From: Okibacterium sp. HSC-33S16
Lineage (GTDB): Bacteria; Actinomycetota; Actinomycetes; Actinomycetales; Microbacteriaceae
Direction of reading: 5' to 3'
Length of the DNA: 64,000 nucleotides
Assembly: GCF_024171565.1 (NCBI RefSeq)
Contig: NZ_JALJZZ010000003.1
Location: forward strand, 248,001-312,000
Below, piece after piece: positions 1-8,138 of this stretch. The notes below the pieces were generated by a model. The model made no database searches. It saw only the letters and a list, made by a program, of their open reading frames with translations, and had not been told where the DNA came from. The number at the start of each line of letters is the position of its first letter. Position 1 is the first letter of the stretch. A program made the position numbers and the translations under genes.

Positions 1-333
1 CCCGGAAGACACCAACGCACGGGTCAGCTCGGCTTCAGCCGCGAGGTGCAGGTAGGTGAAGAGCACCAGTCCCTTTCGGAAGTAGCCATACTCGCTCGCG
101 ATCGGCTCCTTCACCTTGAGCAGCAGTTCGGCGCGCTCCCATGTCTGAGAGGCATCCGGAAGAATCGTGGCTCCCGCTGACTCGAAGGCAGTGTCCGGGA
201 TGGAGGAGCCGATGCCGGCGCCGGTCTCTATGAACACCTCGTGGCCAGCCAAAACGAGTTCGTGAACTCCTGCAGGGGTGATCGCAACACGATATTCGTT
301 GTTCTTGAGCTCTCGGGGGACGGCGATTCTCAT
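1..333 (-). CDS. ald: Alanine dehydrogenase, N-terminal part (cut by window edge)
   Basis: NAD-dependent alanine dehydrogenase, interconverting L-alanine with pyruvate and ammonia in the cytoplasm. I translated the reverse strand from the ATG at 333-331; the first residues read [20 protein letters not shown], the classic Ald start, followed by the family stretches LLLKVKEP and [12 protein letters not shown] (substrate-binding N-terminal domain). Only 111 residues lie in the window; the NAD-binding domain continues beyond base 1. A strong ribosome binding site, GAAGGAG, sits just before the ATG (338-344). The upstream leader of about 100 bases carries an inverted repeat (381-409) and a TAGGCT box (445-450, reverse strand), so expression may be regulated, as ald is by AldR in other actinobacteria. 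Start and family are clear; regulation is inference. Confidence 0.93.
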   Translation of the reverse strand, partial: MRIAVPRELKNNEYRVAITPAGVHELVLAGHEVFIETGAGIGSSIPDTAFESAGATILPDASQTWERAELLLKVKEPIASEYGYFRKGLVLFTYLHLAAEAELTRALVSSG

Positions 334-380
334 GGCGCTCCTTCGTCAACGGCCGACCCAGGTGGGGTTCGGCATTCACA

Positions 381-409
381 GACGTCGCACTCAAATGAGG
401 TCCGACGTC
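381..409. promoter_or_regulatory. Dyad in the ald leader
   Basis: GACGTCG (381-387) and CGACGTC (403-409) are perfect inverted arms, with an inner CTC/GAG pair around AAAT. It lies between a TAGGCT -10-like box (445-450, reverse strand) and the ald ATG. It could be a regulator site (Lrp/AldR-type) or an mRNA hairpin; the sequence does not decide. Confidence 0.4.
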
Positions 410-466
410 ACTGTCGGTGTGCGGCCAGGTCCGGCCGCGATCCCAGCCTAGCGAGGAAGCGAGGGG

Positions 467-1480
467 TTAGAGCGACGGAGAAACACGGATGCTGCCGACG
501 ACAGCCGAGCCACCGAACACGTCAAGGGACAACTCCGGCAGAACCTCGTCCACTGTGTCTCTGCCGAGCGCGCCGGCGTCGACGAGCAGTGAGAGTCCGA
601 CGACGGTTGCGGCGCGCAGGCTGCCGTCGAGCATCTTCAATGCAATCGCCGTTCCATCGGGTGCGGCCATGACCATGACCCCCTCGGCGCCCAGCTTGGC
701 GAAGACCCCGAGACGGTCGATCACAATGGTGTTCGCGCGGCCGGGGCCATCGAGCGCCCAGCCATCCTCGAGGACCGCCTGGCACAGGATGCCGGCGTTG
801 CGGTAGATGGCGAACGGAGATGTGGGGCTCGACGTGCGAATACGGCTAATCCCGCGGGCCAGACCGGCCAGGGAGAGGGCGTGTACGGGCGCACCGCAGC
901 CATCAACGCCAGACGCAGCGGGGCGTTCACCGGTGAACCGCTCGACAACGTCGAGGATCGCGTGCTGCAGCGGGTGTTCCGGGTCGAGGTAGCTCTCAAT
1001 TGGCCAGTTGTTGGTGACGCAGGCCAGCAGCATCGCGGCGTGTTTGCCCGAGCAGTTCATGTAGATCGGTGACTTGTCGCCATTGTCCTTGAGCAGCTCA
1101 TCCCGCGCGGCTCCGTCGCCCGGCCAGTCCGCCGGGCACTGCAGTGCGGTTTCCGTCAGCCCGGCCTGCGCCAGGATGCTGCGCACGACCGAGACATGGC
1201 GCTGGGTGCCTGAGTGGCTCGCGGTCGCGAGCACGGCGGCCGCACCCCGCAGCCCAACGCCCGCGTTCATGACCGCAATGGCTTGAAACGGCTTCATGGT
1301 CGACCGCAGGAAGACCGGTGCGGACGGATCGCCCAGTGAACGCAGCACATCGGCGTGCTGGTCGATCACAATGGCCGAGCCGGAATGCCGCGACTCCACG
1401 AAACCGCTTCGCTCGACGACGGCCAGCTCCACGGCGCTCGTCGTTGAAAAGGTTCCTGCAGAGTTCGTTGTACTGGTCAC
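467..1480 (-). CDS. Asparaginase (L-asparaginase II-like family)
   Basis: Protein of 337 residues of the actinobacterial/rhizobial asparaginase II family, expected to hydrolyse L-asparagine to aspartate and ammonia. Seen: N-terminal VERSGFVESRHSG and FLRSTMKPFQA, central YMNCSGKHAAMLL, and GVDGCGAPVHALSLAGLARG, all typical of this family, which is unrelated to the E. coli AnsA/AnsB fold. No signal peptide, so cytoplasmic. The GTG start at 1480 is preceded at 6 nt by TAATCT on the same strand and has no ribosome binding site, which suggests a leaderless mRNA. It is divergent from the OsmC-like gene. Substrate specificity within the family is not determined by what I can see. Confidence 0.88.
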   Translation of the reverse strand: MTSTTNSAGTFSTTSAVELAVVERSGFVESRHSGSAIVIDQHADVLRSLGDPSAPVFLRSTMKPFQAIAVMNAGVGLRGAAAVLATASHSGTQRHVSVVRSILAQAGLTETALQCPADWPGDGAARDELLKDNGDKSPIYMNCSGKHAAMLLACVTNNWPIESYLDPEHPLQHAILDVVERFTGERPAASGVDGCGAPVHALSLAGLARGISRIRTSSPTSPFAIYRNAGILCQAVLEDGWALDGPGRANTIVIDRLGVFAKLGAEGVMVMAAPDGTAIALKMLDGSLRAATVVGLSLLVDAGALGRDTVDEVLPELSLDVFGGSAVVGSIRVSPSL

Positions 1481-1486
1481 CGGTCA

Positions 1487-1492
1487 AGATTA
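1487..1492 (-). promoter_or_regulatory. -10 box for leaderless asparaginase mRNA
   Basis: TAATCT on the reverse strand, 6 nt before the GTG at 1480; no Shine-Dalgarno sequence between. No clear -35 is visible. Confidence 0.5.
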
Positions 1493-1517
1493 GCCGGGAT
1501 GATGACAGACTGAGGCC

Positions 1518-1988
1518 ATGCAGAGCGAACACAGCTATTCGATTGGCGTTGCCTGGCAGGGCAACCTCGGCACCGGTACGAGCGGCTACCGCGAATACAG
1601 CCGCGAGCTCACCGTAACGGCCGACGGCAAGCATCCGATTGAAGGTTCTGCCGACAAGCCGTTCCGCGGTGACCTCTCCCGCTGGAACCCTGAAGAGCTG
1701 CTCCTGGCCGCGCTGGCACAGTGCCATTTGCTCTCCTACCTCTACGTTGCCGTCACCGAGGGCGTCGTGGTCACCGACTATTCCGATGCTGCCACCGGCA
1801 CGATGCTCGAAGATGGGCAGGGCGGAGGCGCGTTCACCCAGGTGATGCTTCGGCCGCGAGTGACGGTCGCTGATCCTTCAATGACGGATGCCGCGATGCG
1901 CGCACATAAGAAGGCGAACGAACTCTGTTTCATCGCGCGCAGCGTGAATTTTCCGGTGCTGCACGAACCGGAGATCATCGTCGCCTGA
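1518..1988 (+). CDS. OsmC/Ohr family protein
   Basis: 156-residue OsmC-like protein. The family reduces organic or inorganic hydroperoxides with a cysteine pair. Seen: substrate-facing LSRWNPEELLLAALAQCHLL with the first Cys, and AHKKANELCFIARSVNFPV with the second Cys, at the expected positions of the OsmC fold. The arrangement resembles the YhfA/OsmC-like subgroup more than canonical Ohr, so thiol peroxidase function is likely but not certain. ATG 1518 is preceded by CAGACT at 6 nt, a weak -10-like box; no ribosome binding site is seen. Divergent from the asparaginase gene; 37 bases separate the two starts. Confidence 0.88.
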   Translation: MQSEHSYSIGVAWQGNLGTGTSGYREYSRELTVTADGKHPIEGSADKPFRGDLSRWNPEELLLAALAQCHLLSYLYVAVTEGVVVTDYSDAATGTMLEDGQGGGAFTQVMLRPRVTVADPSMTDAAMRAHKKANELCFIARSVNFPVLHEPEIIVA

Positions 1989-2004
1989 GCGTCGTGCGCG
2001 TCGG

Positions 2005-2766
2005 TTACAGGCGCTCCGGTCGAAGAACGGCCCGTTTGATCTTTTCCAGGGTGTCTGCAGGAGGAGCTTCGTTGTAGGCGTTCGCGAGTTCCTGTCCGGT
2101 CAGGGTGTGAATCGCGCTCATGATGTCATCGGTCGCCAGCCGGCGGGCCTTGCCGCTCGTTGCCGGGCCGTGAACGGTCACATCGATGGGTTCACCGAAG
2201 ATGACGGTCACCTTACGCAGGCGCGGAATTTTGCTTCCCACCGGCATGAGCTTGTCCGTTCCGATGAGTCCGACCGGAACAACCGGAGCTCCCGTCGACA
2301 GTGCCAGCCAGGCGACTCCCGTCCTGCCCTTATAGAGTCGGCCATCCAGGGACCGCGTGCCCTCGGGGTAGATCGCGAAAGCACTCTCGGTCTCGAGGAT
2401 CCGTTTTCCGGCGTCGAGTGCTTCCTGCGCGGCTTGCCCGGCACCACGGCGCACTCCGACGGCACCGATCGATGTGAAGAACGTGCGGGACGCCCAACCC
2501 TTGACGCCCGTGCCGTCGAAATAGGACGACTTGGCGAGGAACTGCACGCGACGCGGCGCAACCACCGGGATAGCGATGCTGTCGATGAACGACAGGTGGT
2601 TGCTCGCAAGGATCACTCGTCCAGACGTCGGGACGTTCTTCCGACCAATGATCTTGGGCCGATAGACGAGACGAACGATCGGCATGAGGACCGCGCGGCC
2701 GAGCAGGTAGACCATGCCAGGCGCAGCGGGTTCCGGGTCGGGGAGCACGCTCTGATCGTCTGACAC
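2005..2766 (-). CDS. plsC: 1-acyl-sn-glycerol-3-phosphate acyltransferase (PlsC family)
   Basis: Membrane-associated acyltransferase, 253 residues from the GTG at 2766, that would acylate lysophosphatidic acid in phospholipid synthesis. The catalytic block NHLSFIDS (a variant of NHxxxxD), the FAIYPEGTRS block (EGTRS, phosphate binding) and VPVGLIGTDKL are present in order. One hydrophobic segment near the N-terminus (VYLLGRAVLMPIV) may anchor it. The open frame extends 43 codons further upstream but that part looks non-coding; ATG at 2715 is an alternative start. No good ribosome binding site supports either, so the start is uncertain while the family is clear. Confidence 0.85.
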   Translation of the reverse strand: MSDDQSVLPDPEPAAPGMVYLLGRAVLMPIVRLVYRPKIIGRKNVPTSGRVILASNHLSFIDSIAIPVVAPRRVQFLAKSSYFDGTGVKGWASRTFFTSIGAVGVRRGAGQAAQEALDAGKRILETESAFAIYPEGTRSLDGRLYKGRTGVAWLALSTGAPVVPVGLIGTDKLMPVGSKIPRLRKVTVIFGEPIDVTVHGPATSGKARRLATDDIMSAIHTLTGQELANAYNEAPPADTLEKIKRAVLRPERL

Positions 2767-2919
2767 AAGCAAGGAGCGTACCTGTTGTCGTATTCTCCCT
2801 CGCGCATGCTGGGCAGCGGCGTGGCGTTCGTCCGCCACCCAGAGGCACACTCGCAGCAAACTCATAATCGGCTGGGGCAGACTGGTCCCACACACCCCGT
2901 TGAGAAAGTGACGTTTTTC

Positions 2920-3894
2920 GTGCGCACCAGGCTTCCCCTCTTCCTCGCTGCAGCAGCGGCATCCGCTCTTCTCCTGACGGGATGCACCGGTGGCGACACC
3001 TCGCCGACGTCAGACGCCTCGGCCGAAAGCTGCCAGGACACTCCCTCGGGCGACGCCGTCACGTCGATCGACGTTTCCGGTGACTTCGGAGCGACACCGA
3101 CCGTCGACTTTCAGGCGCCGCTGAGCGTGAAGAACACGGAGCGTGAGGTGCTGATCGCGGGTGATGGCGGTGAAACGGCACCGGGCGACCGCGTCGCCGT
3201 CGAGCTGACCCTGTACAACGCGACCAGCGGAGACACCCTCGCCCAGACTCGCTACGACAACCTCGGCACCCAGCAGATCGTCCTGAGCGACGCCACCGGC
3301 ATTTTGCCCGGTATCGTCCGCACGATCGAGTGCGTCCCTGCCGGCTCCCGCATCGTCTCCGTGATCAGCCCTGACGACGGATTCGGCGACGTGGGCGCTT
3401 CGGATGGCAGCGTCGCGGCGACCGATTCGCTGCTGCTCGTCGCTGACGTGCTTTCCATCACCCCCGACAAGGCCACGGGGGCGGACCAGCCCCCGGTCGA
3501 TGGGCTGCCGACCGTCACCCTCGCGAAAAGCGGCCAGCCGACCGTCGCCATCCCCAAGACGAATCCTCCCGCAGACCTCCAGCTTGCCACCCTCAAACTG
3601 GGCGACGGCGAGAGCGTCCTTGAGGGGGACACCGTGACCGTGCACTACCAGGGCGTCAACTGGCGCACCGGCGAGGTCTTCGACGAGAGCTGGGGAGACG
3701 GACCGGCCAGCTTCGCGACCACCGCCGTTGTTCCCGGTTTCTCCGCAGCTCTCGTGGGAGCGACAGTGGGTTCGCAGGTACTCGCCGTTCTTCCCCCATC
3801 CGAGGGTTATGGTGAAGCCGGTCAGCCGAGCGCAAGCATCGAAGGAACCGACACCCTGGTCTTCGTTGTCGACATCCTCGCAACCACGAGGTAG
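2920..3894 (+). CDS. FKBP-type peptidyl-prolyl isomerase lipoprotein (two domains)
   Basis: Secreted lipoprotein of about 324 residues predicted to catalyse prolyl cis-trans isomerisation outside the membrane. The GTG at 2920 gives a short basic start, a hydrophobic stretch and the lipobox LLLTGC, so it should be lipid-anchored. The C-terminal half is a recognisable FKBP domain (GDTVTVHYQGVNWRTGEVFDESW ... VVPGFSAALVGATVGSQVLAVLPP, quoted in shortened part: key elements VHYQG, VVPGF, EGYGEAG). The first half has the same outline (GDRVAVELTLYN, TGILPGI, PDDGFGD) but lacks core aromatic residues, so it is a degenerate second FKBP domain. An alternative GTG at 2908 is possible; a longer frame upstream has no signal-peptide logic. 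Confidence 0.88.
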   Translation: MRTRLPLFLAAAAASALLLTGCTGGDTSPTSDASAESCQDTPSGDAVTSIDVSGDFGATPTVDFQAPLSVKNTEREVLIAGDGGETAPGDRVAVELTLYNATSGDTLAQTRYDNLGTQQIVLSDATGILPGIVRTIECVPAGSRIVSVISPDDGFGDVGASDGSVAATDSLLLVADVLSITPDKATGADQPPVDGLPTVTLAKSGQPTVAIPKTNPPADLQLATLKLGDGESVLEGDTVTVHYQGVNWRTGEVFDESWGDGPASFATTAVVPGFSAALVGATVGSQVLAVLPPSEGYGEAGQPSASIEGTDTLVFVVDILATTR

Positions 3895-3929
3895 CGGCGC
3901 CTGCATCGAAGCGAACGGATGCCGCTGGC

Positions 3930-3935
3930 TAGGCT
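3930..3935 (+). promoter_or_regulatory. -10 box for leaderless dxr mRNA
   Basis: TAGGCT followed by 6 nt and the ATG at 3942; no ribosome binding site between. Confidence 0.55.
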
Positions 3936-3941
3936 GTGGGG

Positions 3942-5027
3942 ATGCGACGCGTTCTCATTCTCGGATCGACAGGATCGATCGGTACCCAGGCTCTTGATGT
4001 CATTCGGGCGAACCCGACGAAGTTCGAGGTTGTCGGTCTCACGGCGCACAGCAACCGAGAGCTCGTCGAAGCGCAGGCCGAGGAGTTCTCGGTCGACGAG
4101 ATCGCGTTCGGTGCGACCGACGCCGAGCAGCTCGTGCGATCGGTCGACGCCGACGTTGTGCTCAACGGCATCACCGGCTCGGTCGGCCTCGGCCCCACCC
4201 TCGCCGCCCTCGAGACGGGTCGGACCCTGGCGCTCGCCAACAAGGAATCACTCATCGTCGGTGGTGACCTGGTCAAGCGGCTCGCGAAGCCGGGCCAGAT
4301 CGTTCCGGTCGACTCCGAGCACTCCGCCATCGCGCAGGCACTTCGATCGGGCACCAGCGCGGAGGTGCGTCGACTCGTGCTGACCGCGTCTGGTGGTCCG
4401 TTCCGGGGACGGAGCCGGGCATCGCTACAGAATGTGACGCCCGCCGAGGCGCTCGCCCACCCCACCTGGGACATGGGGCTCGTCGTGACCACCAACTCGT
4501 CGACCCTCGTCAACAAGGGTCTTGAGGTGATCGAGGCGCACCTGCTCTTCGACGTCCCATACGAGCACATCGCTGTTGTGGTGCACCCGCAGTCGATCGT
4601 GCACTCGATGGTGGAGTACATCGACGGGTCGACGATTGCTCAGGCCTCGCCGCCCGACATGCGCCTGCCCATTTCGCTCGGCCTGGACTGGCCACACCGG
4701 GTGTCGGGGGTCGGCCGTCCGCTCGATTGGACCACCGCATCGAACTGGACCTTCGAACCACTCGACTCGGATGCCTTCCCGGCGGTCACCCTGGCGAAGA
4801 CGGTCGGTCGTGCCGGTGGCACCTATCCGGCCGTGTTCAACGCGTCCAACGAACAGGCCGTCGCCGCCTTCCACGCCGGGGCAATCGGCTTCCTCGATAT
4901 CGTCGACATCATCGCTCGCGTGGTGGATGCCCACCGGCCGGAGAACGAACTGACGCTCGAGTCGCTCGCGCTCGCTGAAAACTGGGCTCGGGAAACCGCC
5001 GATCGGGTGATCGCCGACCTCAGCTGA
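3942..5027 (+). CDS. dxr: 1-deoxy-D-xylulose-5-phosphate reductoisomerase
   Basis: Second enzyme of the MEP isoprenoid pathway, converting DXP to 2-C-methyl-D-erythritol 4-phosphate with NADPH and a divalent metal. The 361-residue protein starts [20 protein letters not shown] (nucleotide-binding GSTGSIG), then has [23 protein letters not shown] (metal-binding region), LTASGGPFR and HPTWDMG, all diagnostic. ATG 3942 is chosen because TAGGCT lies 6 nt upstream; the in-frame GTG at 3936 is less likely. ispG, a later step of the pathway, lies 17 kb downstream. Convergent with murE. Confidence 0.97.
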   Translation: MRRVLILGSTGSIGTQALDVIRANPTKFEVVGLTAHSNRELVEAQAEEFSVDEIAFGATDAEQLVRSVDADVVLNGITGSVGLGPTLAALETGRTLALANKESLIVGGDLVKRLAKPGQIVPVDSEHSAIAQALRSGTSAEVRRLVLTASGGPFRGRSRASLQNVTPAEALAHPTWDMGLVVTTNSSTLVNKGLEVIEAHLLFDVPYEHIAVVVHPQSIVHSMVEYIDGSTIAQASPPDMRLPISLGLDWPHRVSGVGRPLDWTTASNWTFEPLDSDAFPAVTLAKTVGRAGGTYPAVFNASNEQAVAAFHAGAIGFLDIVDIIARVVDAHRPENELTLESLALAENWARETADRVIADLS

Positions 5028-5086
5028 ACCGCCGGATCGCCGCCGGCCAACCAGCGACGAGTCGGGTCAGGACAGGGGCGGCTGGA

Positions 5087-6625
5087 TCAGAGCCAGCCAG
5101 CCTCAGTGAGCGCGGCGCGGGTCTCACCAAGCACCGAGAACGGAATCTTGGCACCGGCTACTTCGCGGTACTCCTTTTCGGCGAGGCCCGCCCAGAGGAT
5201 GCTGTCTGTCGCGGTCGCCTCGGCCACCGCCGCGCGAATGGCGGCCTCGGGAGCCGCGATCTCGCGAATGTCCCCGTCCGGCCTCGCTGCGCGCGCACCG
5301 GCCAGCACCGCTTCCCGAATCACCGCAGGGTCTTCGGACCGCGGCTGGTGATCGGTGATGATGAGCACGTCGCTGCCGAGCGCAGCCTCCCGTCCCATCT
5401 CGGGTCGCTTGAGCGCATCGCGGTCACCGTTCGCCCCGGCCACCATGATCACCCGGCCACGGGTGAGCGAGCGCACCGACTCGAGCGTCTTCGCGAAGGC
5501 GTCAGGGCTGTGACCGCTGTCGACGTAGACGTTGGGTCCGTCCGGCACCGGCACGCGCACCGCCCGCCCGGGCAGGGACGCCCGAATACGGCCATCCCGA
5601 TCGAGAACGGCCCCGATCTCGTCGAACTCGATTCCTGCTTCAACGAGCATCGCGATGGCGAGTCCACCGTTCGCGGCCATGTGTCGCCCAATGACGGGCA
5701 CCCGGGTCGAGATCGAACCGTGTCGCTCGGAGGTCAGGGTGAAGCCGGTGGAGTCAGGCTGTTCGTCCGTCACCGTGACGAACCAATCGGATGCCACGCC
5801 CGGCGTTGACGAGATCGTCACGACGTCGATTCCGGCGCGTTCCACCACGGCGGCGCCGGCTGGGGTGTCGAGACTCACGACGGCTTTGCGTGACCGCTCC
5901 GGAGTGAACAGAGCGAGCTTCGCCTCGAAGTACTCGTCCATGTCGGCGTAATCGTCGAGGTGGTCGTGACTGAGGTTGGTGAACGCCGAGACGTCGAAGA
6001 TCACACCGTCGACCCGGTGCCTGGTCAGGGCGTGGGCGCTGACCTCGAGAAGTGCGGCGTCCACTCCAACCTCGTGCATACGGGCGAGGAGCGCGTGCAA
6101 CTCGGGTGCTTCGGGTGTCGTCAGTGAGCTGACGACGACCTCGCTGCCGATGCGCCGTTCAGCGGTCGAGCTAAGGCCCGTCGTCTTGCCGAGCTGGGTG
6201 AGCAGCGCGTCGAGAAAGTGCACGGTCGACGTCTTGCCGTTGGTTCCGGTGACACCGAAGGTCAGCGGGCAGTCCAGTGCCGTGCCGTAGATCCAGGCGG
6301 CAAGGTGCCCGGCGATCGATCGGGGTGAGGTGGGTGTCAGCAGCACAGGCACACCGGCGGCCGTTGCGTTAACGGCGCCACCGGCATCCGTCACAATCGC
6401 GACAGCGCCACGAGCGACAGCGTCCGCCGCAAAACTCGCACCGTGAAATCGCGCGCCGGGAAGCGCGAGGTACAGGTCGCCCGGTTCAACATCGCGCGAA
6501 TTCATGGTGATCCCGGTGATTTTCACGTCGGGGGCGTTGTCGTGCAGGGCGAGCCTGAAGTGCTCGGCCAGGTCGACAAGAAGTTTCGGGGTGGGGCTGA
6601 TGGGACGCACGATCCATGTTCTCAC
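5087..6625 (-). CDS. murE: MurE-like UDP-MurNAc-tripeptide synthetase
   Basis: Mur ligase family protein of about 512 residues that should add the third amino acid to UDP-MurNAc-L-Ala-D-Glu in peptidoglycan synthesis. N-terminal UDP-binding region (GITMNSRDVEPGDLYLALPG), ATP loop GVTGTNGKTS, carbamylated-lysine region FEAKLALF and C-terminal ligase domain (VDSGHSPDA, VAGANGDRD) are all present. The motif that recognises the third residue reads DHQPRSEDP instead of DNPR, and the usual GKGHE is GLAEKE, so the added amino acid is probably not the standard one (see findings). It stands alone, outside a division/cell-wall cluster. GTG 6625 is chosen by alignment; GTG 6610 is possible. The frame further upstream is unlikely to be coding. 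Confidence 0.88.
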   Translation of the reverse strand: MRTWIVRPISPTPKLLVDLAEHFRLALHDNAPDVKITGITMNSRDVEPGDLYLALPGARFHGASFAADAVARGAVAIVTDAGGAVNATAAGVPVLLTPTSPRSIAGHLAAWIYGTALDCPLTFGVTGTNGKTSTVHFLDALLTQLGKTTGLSSTAERRIGSEVVVSSLTTPEAPELHALLARMHEVGVDAALLEVSAHALTRHRVDGVIFDVSAFTNLSHDHLDDYADMDEYFEAKLALFTPERSRKAVVSLDTPAGAAVVERAGIDVVTISSTPGVASDWFVTVTDEQPDSTGFTLTSERHGSISTRVPVIGRHMAANGGLAIAMLVEAGIEFDEIGAVLDRDGRIRASLPGRAVRVPVPDGPNVYVDSGHSPDAFAKTLESVRSLTRGRVIMVAGANGDRDALKRPEMGREAALGSDVLIITDHQPRSEDPAVIREAVLAGARAARPDGDIREIAAPEAAIRAAVAEATATDSILWAGLAEKEYREVAGAKIPFSVLGETRAALTEAGWL

Positions 6626-6703
6626 AGCGAATTGACCGCCCACCGAACGGCTGGCCGCTGGCGATTCACAGGGCGCCGCCAGCACGCGCACAGAGCGGAG
6701 CTG

Positions 6704-6709
6704 TAATGT
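6704..6709 (+). promoter_or_regulatory. -10 box for leaderless rseP mRNA
   Basis: TAATGT, 6 nt before the GTG at 6716. It lies in the 90-base divergent gap between murE and rseP; no ribosome binding site is seen. Confidence 0.5.
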
Positions 6710-6715
6710 TCGAGC

Positions 6716-8044
6716 GTGGAATCTGTCCTTCTCTATATTCTCGGCATTCTCATCATGTTGGTGGGAATCGCCGTGTCGATCGGCCTGCACGAGGTCGGTC
6801 ACCTGGTGCCAGCGAAATTGTTCGGCGTCAAGGTGACCCAGTACATGATTGGCTTCGGCAAGACCGTCTTCTCGAGGACGAAGGGCGACACCGAATACGG
6901 CATCAAAGCGATTCCGCTCGGTGGTTACATCTCGATGATCGGCATGTATCCACCCGCCAAGGACGGCAAGGCGCGCACGGCGTCGACCGGATTCTTCCAG
7001 ACCCTCGTGCAGGACGCGCGCAGCGCGAGTGCTGAAACGGTCGGCGACGGTGAGGAAGACCGTACCTTCTACCGGCTACCGGTGTTCAAACGCATCATCA
7101 TCATGCTCGGCGGTCCCACCATGAACCTCCTGCTTGCCGTGGTCATGTTCGCCATCGTGCTCGTCGGCTTCGGCTCGCCCCAAGCCTCGACCACCATCGC
7201 GACGGTGAGCGAGTGTGTGCTGCCCGCCGGAACCGAGAAGACGAGCTGTGCCGCCGACGACCCCCTCGCCCCCGGTGCGGCGGCCGGTCTCAAGCCGGGA
7301 GACACGCTCGAGTCGGTCGCCGGACAGAAGGTCGACAGTTGGGACGACGCCACCGAGATCATCCGCACCTCGCCGGGCAGCGACCTCGACGTTGTCCTTA
7401 CCCGTGACGGGAAGACGCTCTCGGTCACCCTGACCCCGCTGCTCACCGAGCGGTACATTCTCGATGACAAGAATGAACCGATCACGGATGCCTCTGGCAC
7501 GCCCCAGACAGAACAGGTCGGCTTTGTCGGTATCGGTTCACAATCCGAACTGGTGCCCCAGCCGCTGACGGCCGTCCTCCCCGCCGTCGGTGACAATGTC
7601 GTGCAGGTCGGGCACATGATCCTCAACCTGCCCGACCGACTCGTCGGCATCGCCCAGGCCGCCTTCGGACCGGGGGAGCGTGACCCGAATGGACCGATCA
7701 GTGTTGTCGGAGTCGGCCGGATCGCCGGTGAAGTGGTGAGCCTCGACGAGGTCCCCATCTCCGCCAAGGTGCAGACCATGATCGGGCTTCTCGGCTCGCT
7801 CAACGTCGCCCTGTTCGTGTTCAACCTTGTACCGCTGCTTCCCCTCGACGGCGGCCACGTGGCTGCCGCACTGTGGGAGGCACTCCGCCGGAGCTTCGCC
7901 AAGCTGTTTGCGCGCAAGGATCCGGGGCCGGTCGACGCGGCCAAACTCATGCCGCTCACCTTTGTCGTGGTGATTCTTCTCGGCGGAATGAGTGCGTTGC
8001 TGATCTTCGCAGACATCGTCAAACCGGTGAACCTCCTCGGCTAA
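6716..8044 (+). CDS. rseP: Site-2 intramembrane metalloprotease (RseP/M50)
   Basis: Membrane zinc protease of 442 residues that cuts transmembrane segments of regulators such as anti-sigma factors. Active-site HEVGH (zinc ligands and catalytic Glu) is in the first membrane segment near residue 24; a PDZ domain follows (GLKPGDTLESVAGQKVDSW, around residues 190-250); the third zinc ligand motif PLLPLDGGH is in a later membrane segment, and a last helix closes the protein. Membrane segments: residues 5-30, about 120-145, about 355-380 and 405-435. Located between dxr and ispG as in many bacteria. The target anti-sigma factor is not in the window. Confidence 0.94.
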   Translation: MESVLLYILGILIMLVGIAVSIGLHEVGHLVPAKLFGVKVTQYMIGFGKTVFSRTKGDTEYGIKAIPLGGYISMIGMYPPAKDGKARTASTGFFQTLVQDARSASAETVGDGEEDRTFYRLPVFKRIIIMLGGPTMNLLLAVVMFAIVLVGFGSPQASTTIATVSECVLPAGTEKTSCAADDPLAPGAAAGLKPGDTLESVAGQKVDSWDDATEIIRTSPGSDLDVVLTRDGKTLSVTLTPLLTERYILDDKNEPITDASGTPQTEQVGFVGIGSQSELVPQPLTAVLPAVGDNVVQVGHMILNLPDRLVGIAQAAFGPGERDPNGPISVVGVGRIAGEVVSLDEVPISAKVQTMIGLLGSLNVALFVFNLVPLLPLDGGHVAAALWEALRRSFAKLFARKDPGPVDAAKLMPLTFVVVILLGGMSALLIFADIVKPVNLLG

Positions 8045-8054
8045 CGCTTACGAA

Positions 8055-8081
8055 TACTCGCCGCATACTCCGCGCGGAGTA
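8055..8081. promoter_or_regulatory. Phased TACTC/GAGTA sites before the two-component genes
   Basis: TACTC at 8055-8059, TACTC at 8066-8070 and its complement GAGTA at 8077-8081, each 11 bases apart. The last two form a perfect 16-base palindrome (8066-8081). The array is about 60-85 bases before the kinase ATG, a good place for response-regulator binding. Confidence 0.5.
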
Positions 8082-8126
8082 GTCGGGGCGTACCCGTCGG
8101 CCGACGACGCACCCGGTCACGAGCGA

Positions 8127-8132
8127 TACGCT
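8127..8132 (+). promoter_or_regulatory. -10-like box before the histidine kinase gene
   Basis: TACGCT, followed by CGGAGG and the ATG at 8139. CGGAGG abuts the ATG, too close for a normal Shine-Dalgarno sequence, so a leaderless start is favoured. Confidence 0.45.
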
Positions 8133-8138
8133 CGGAGG

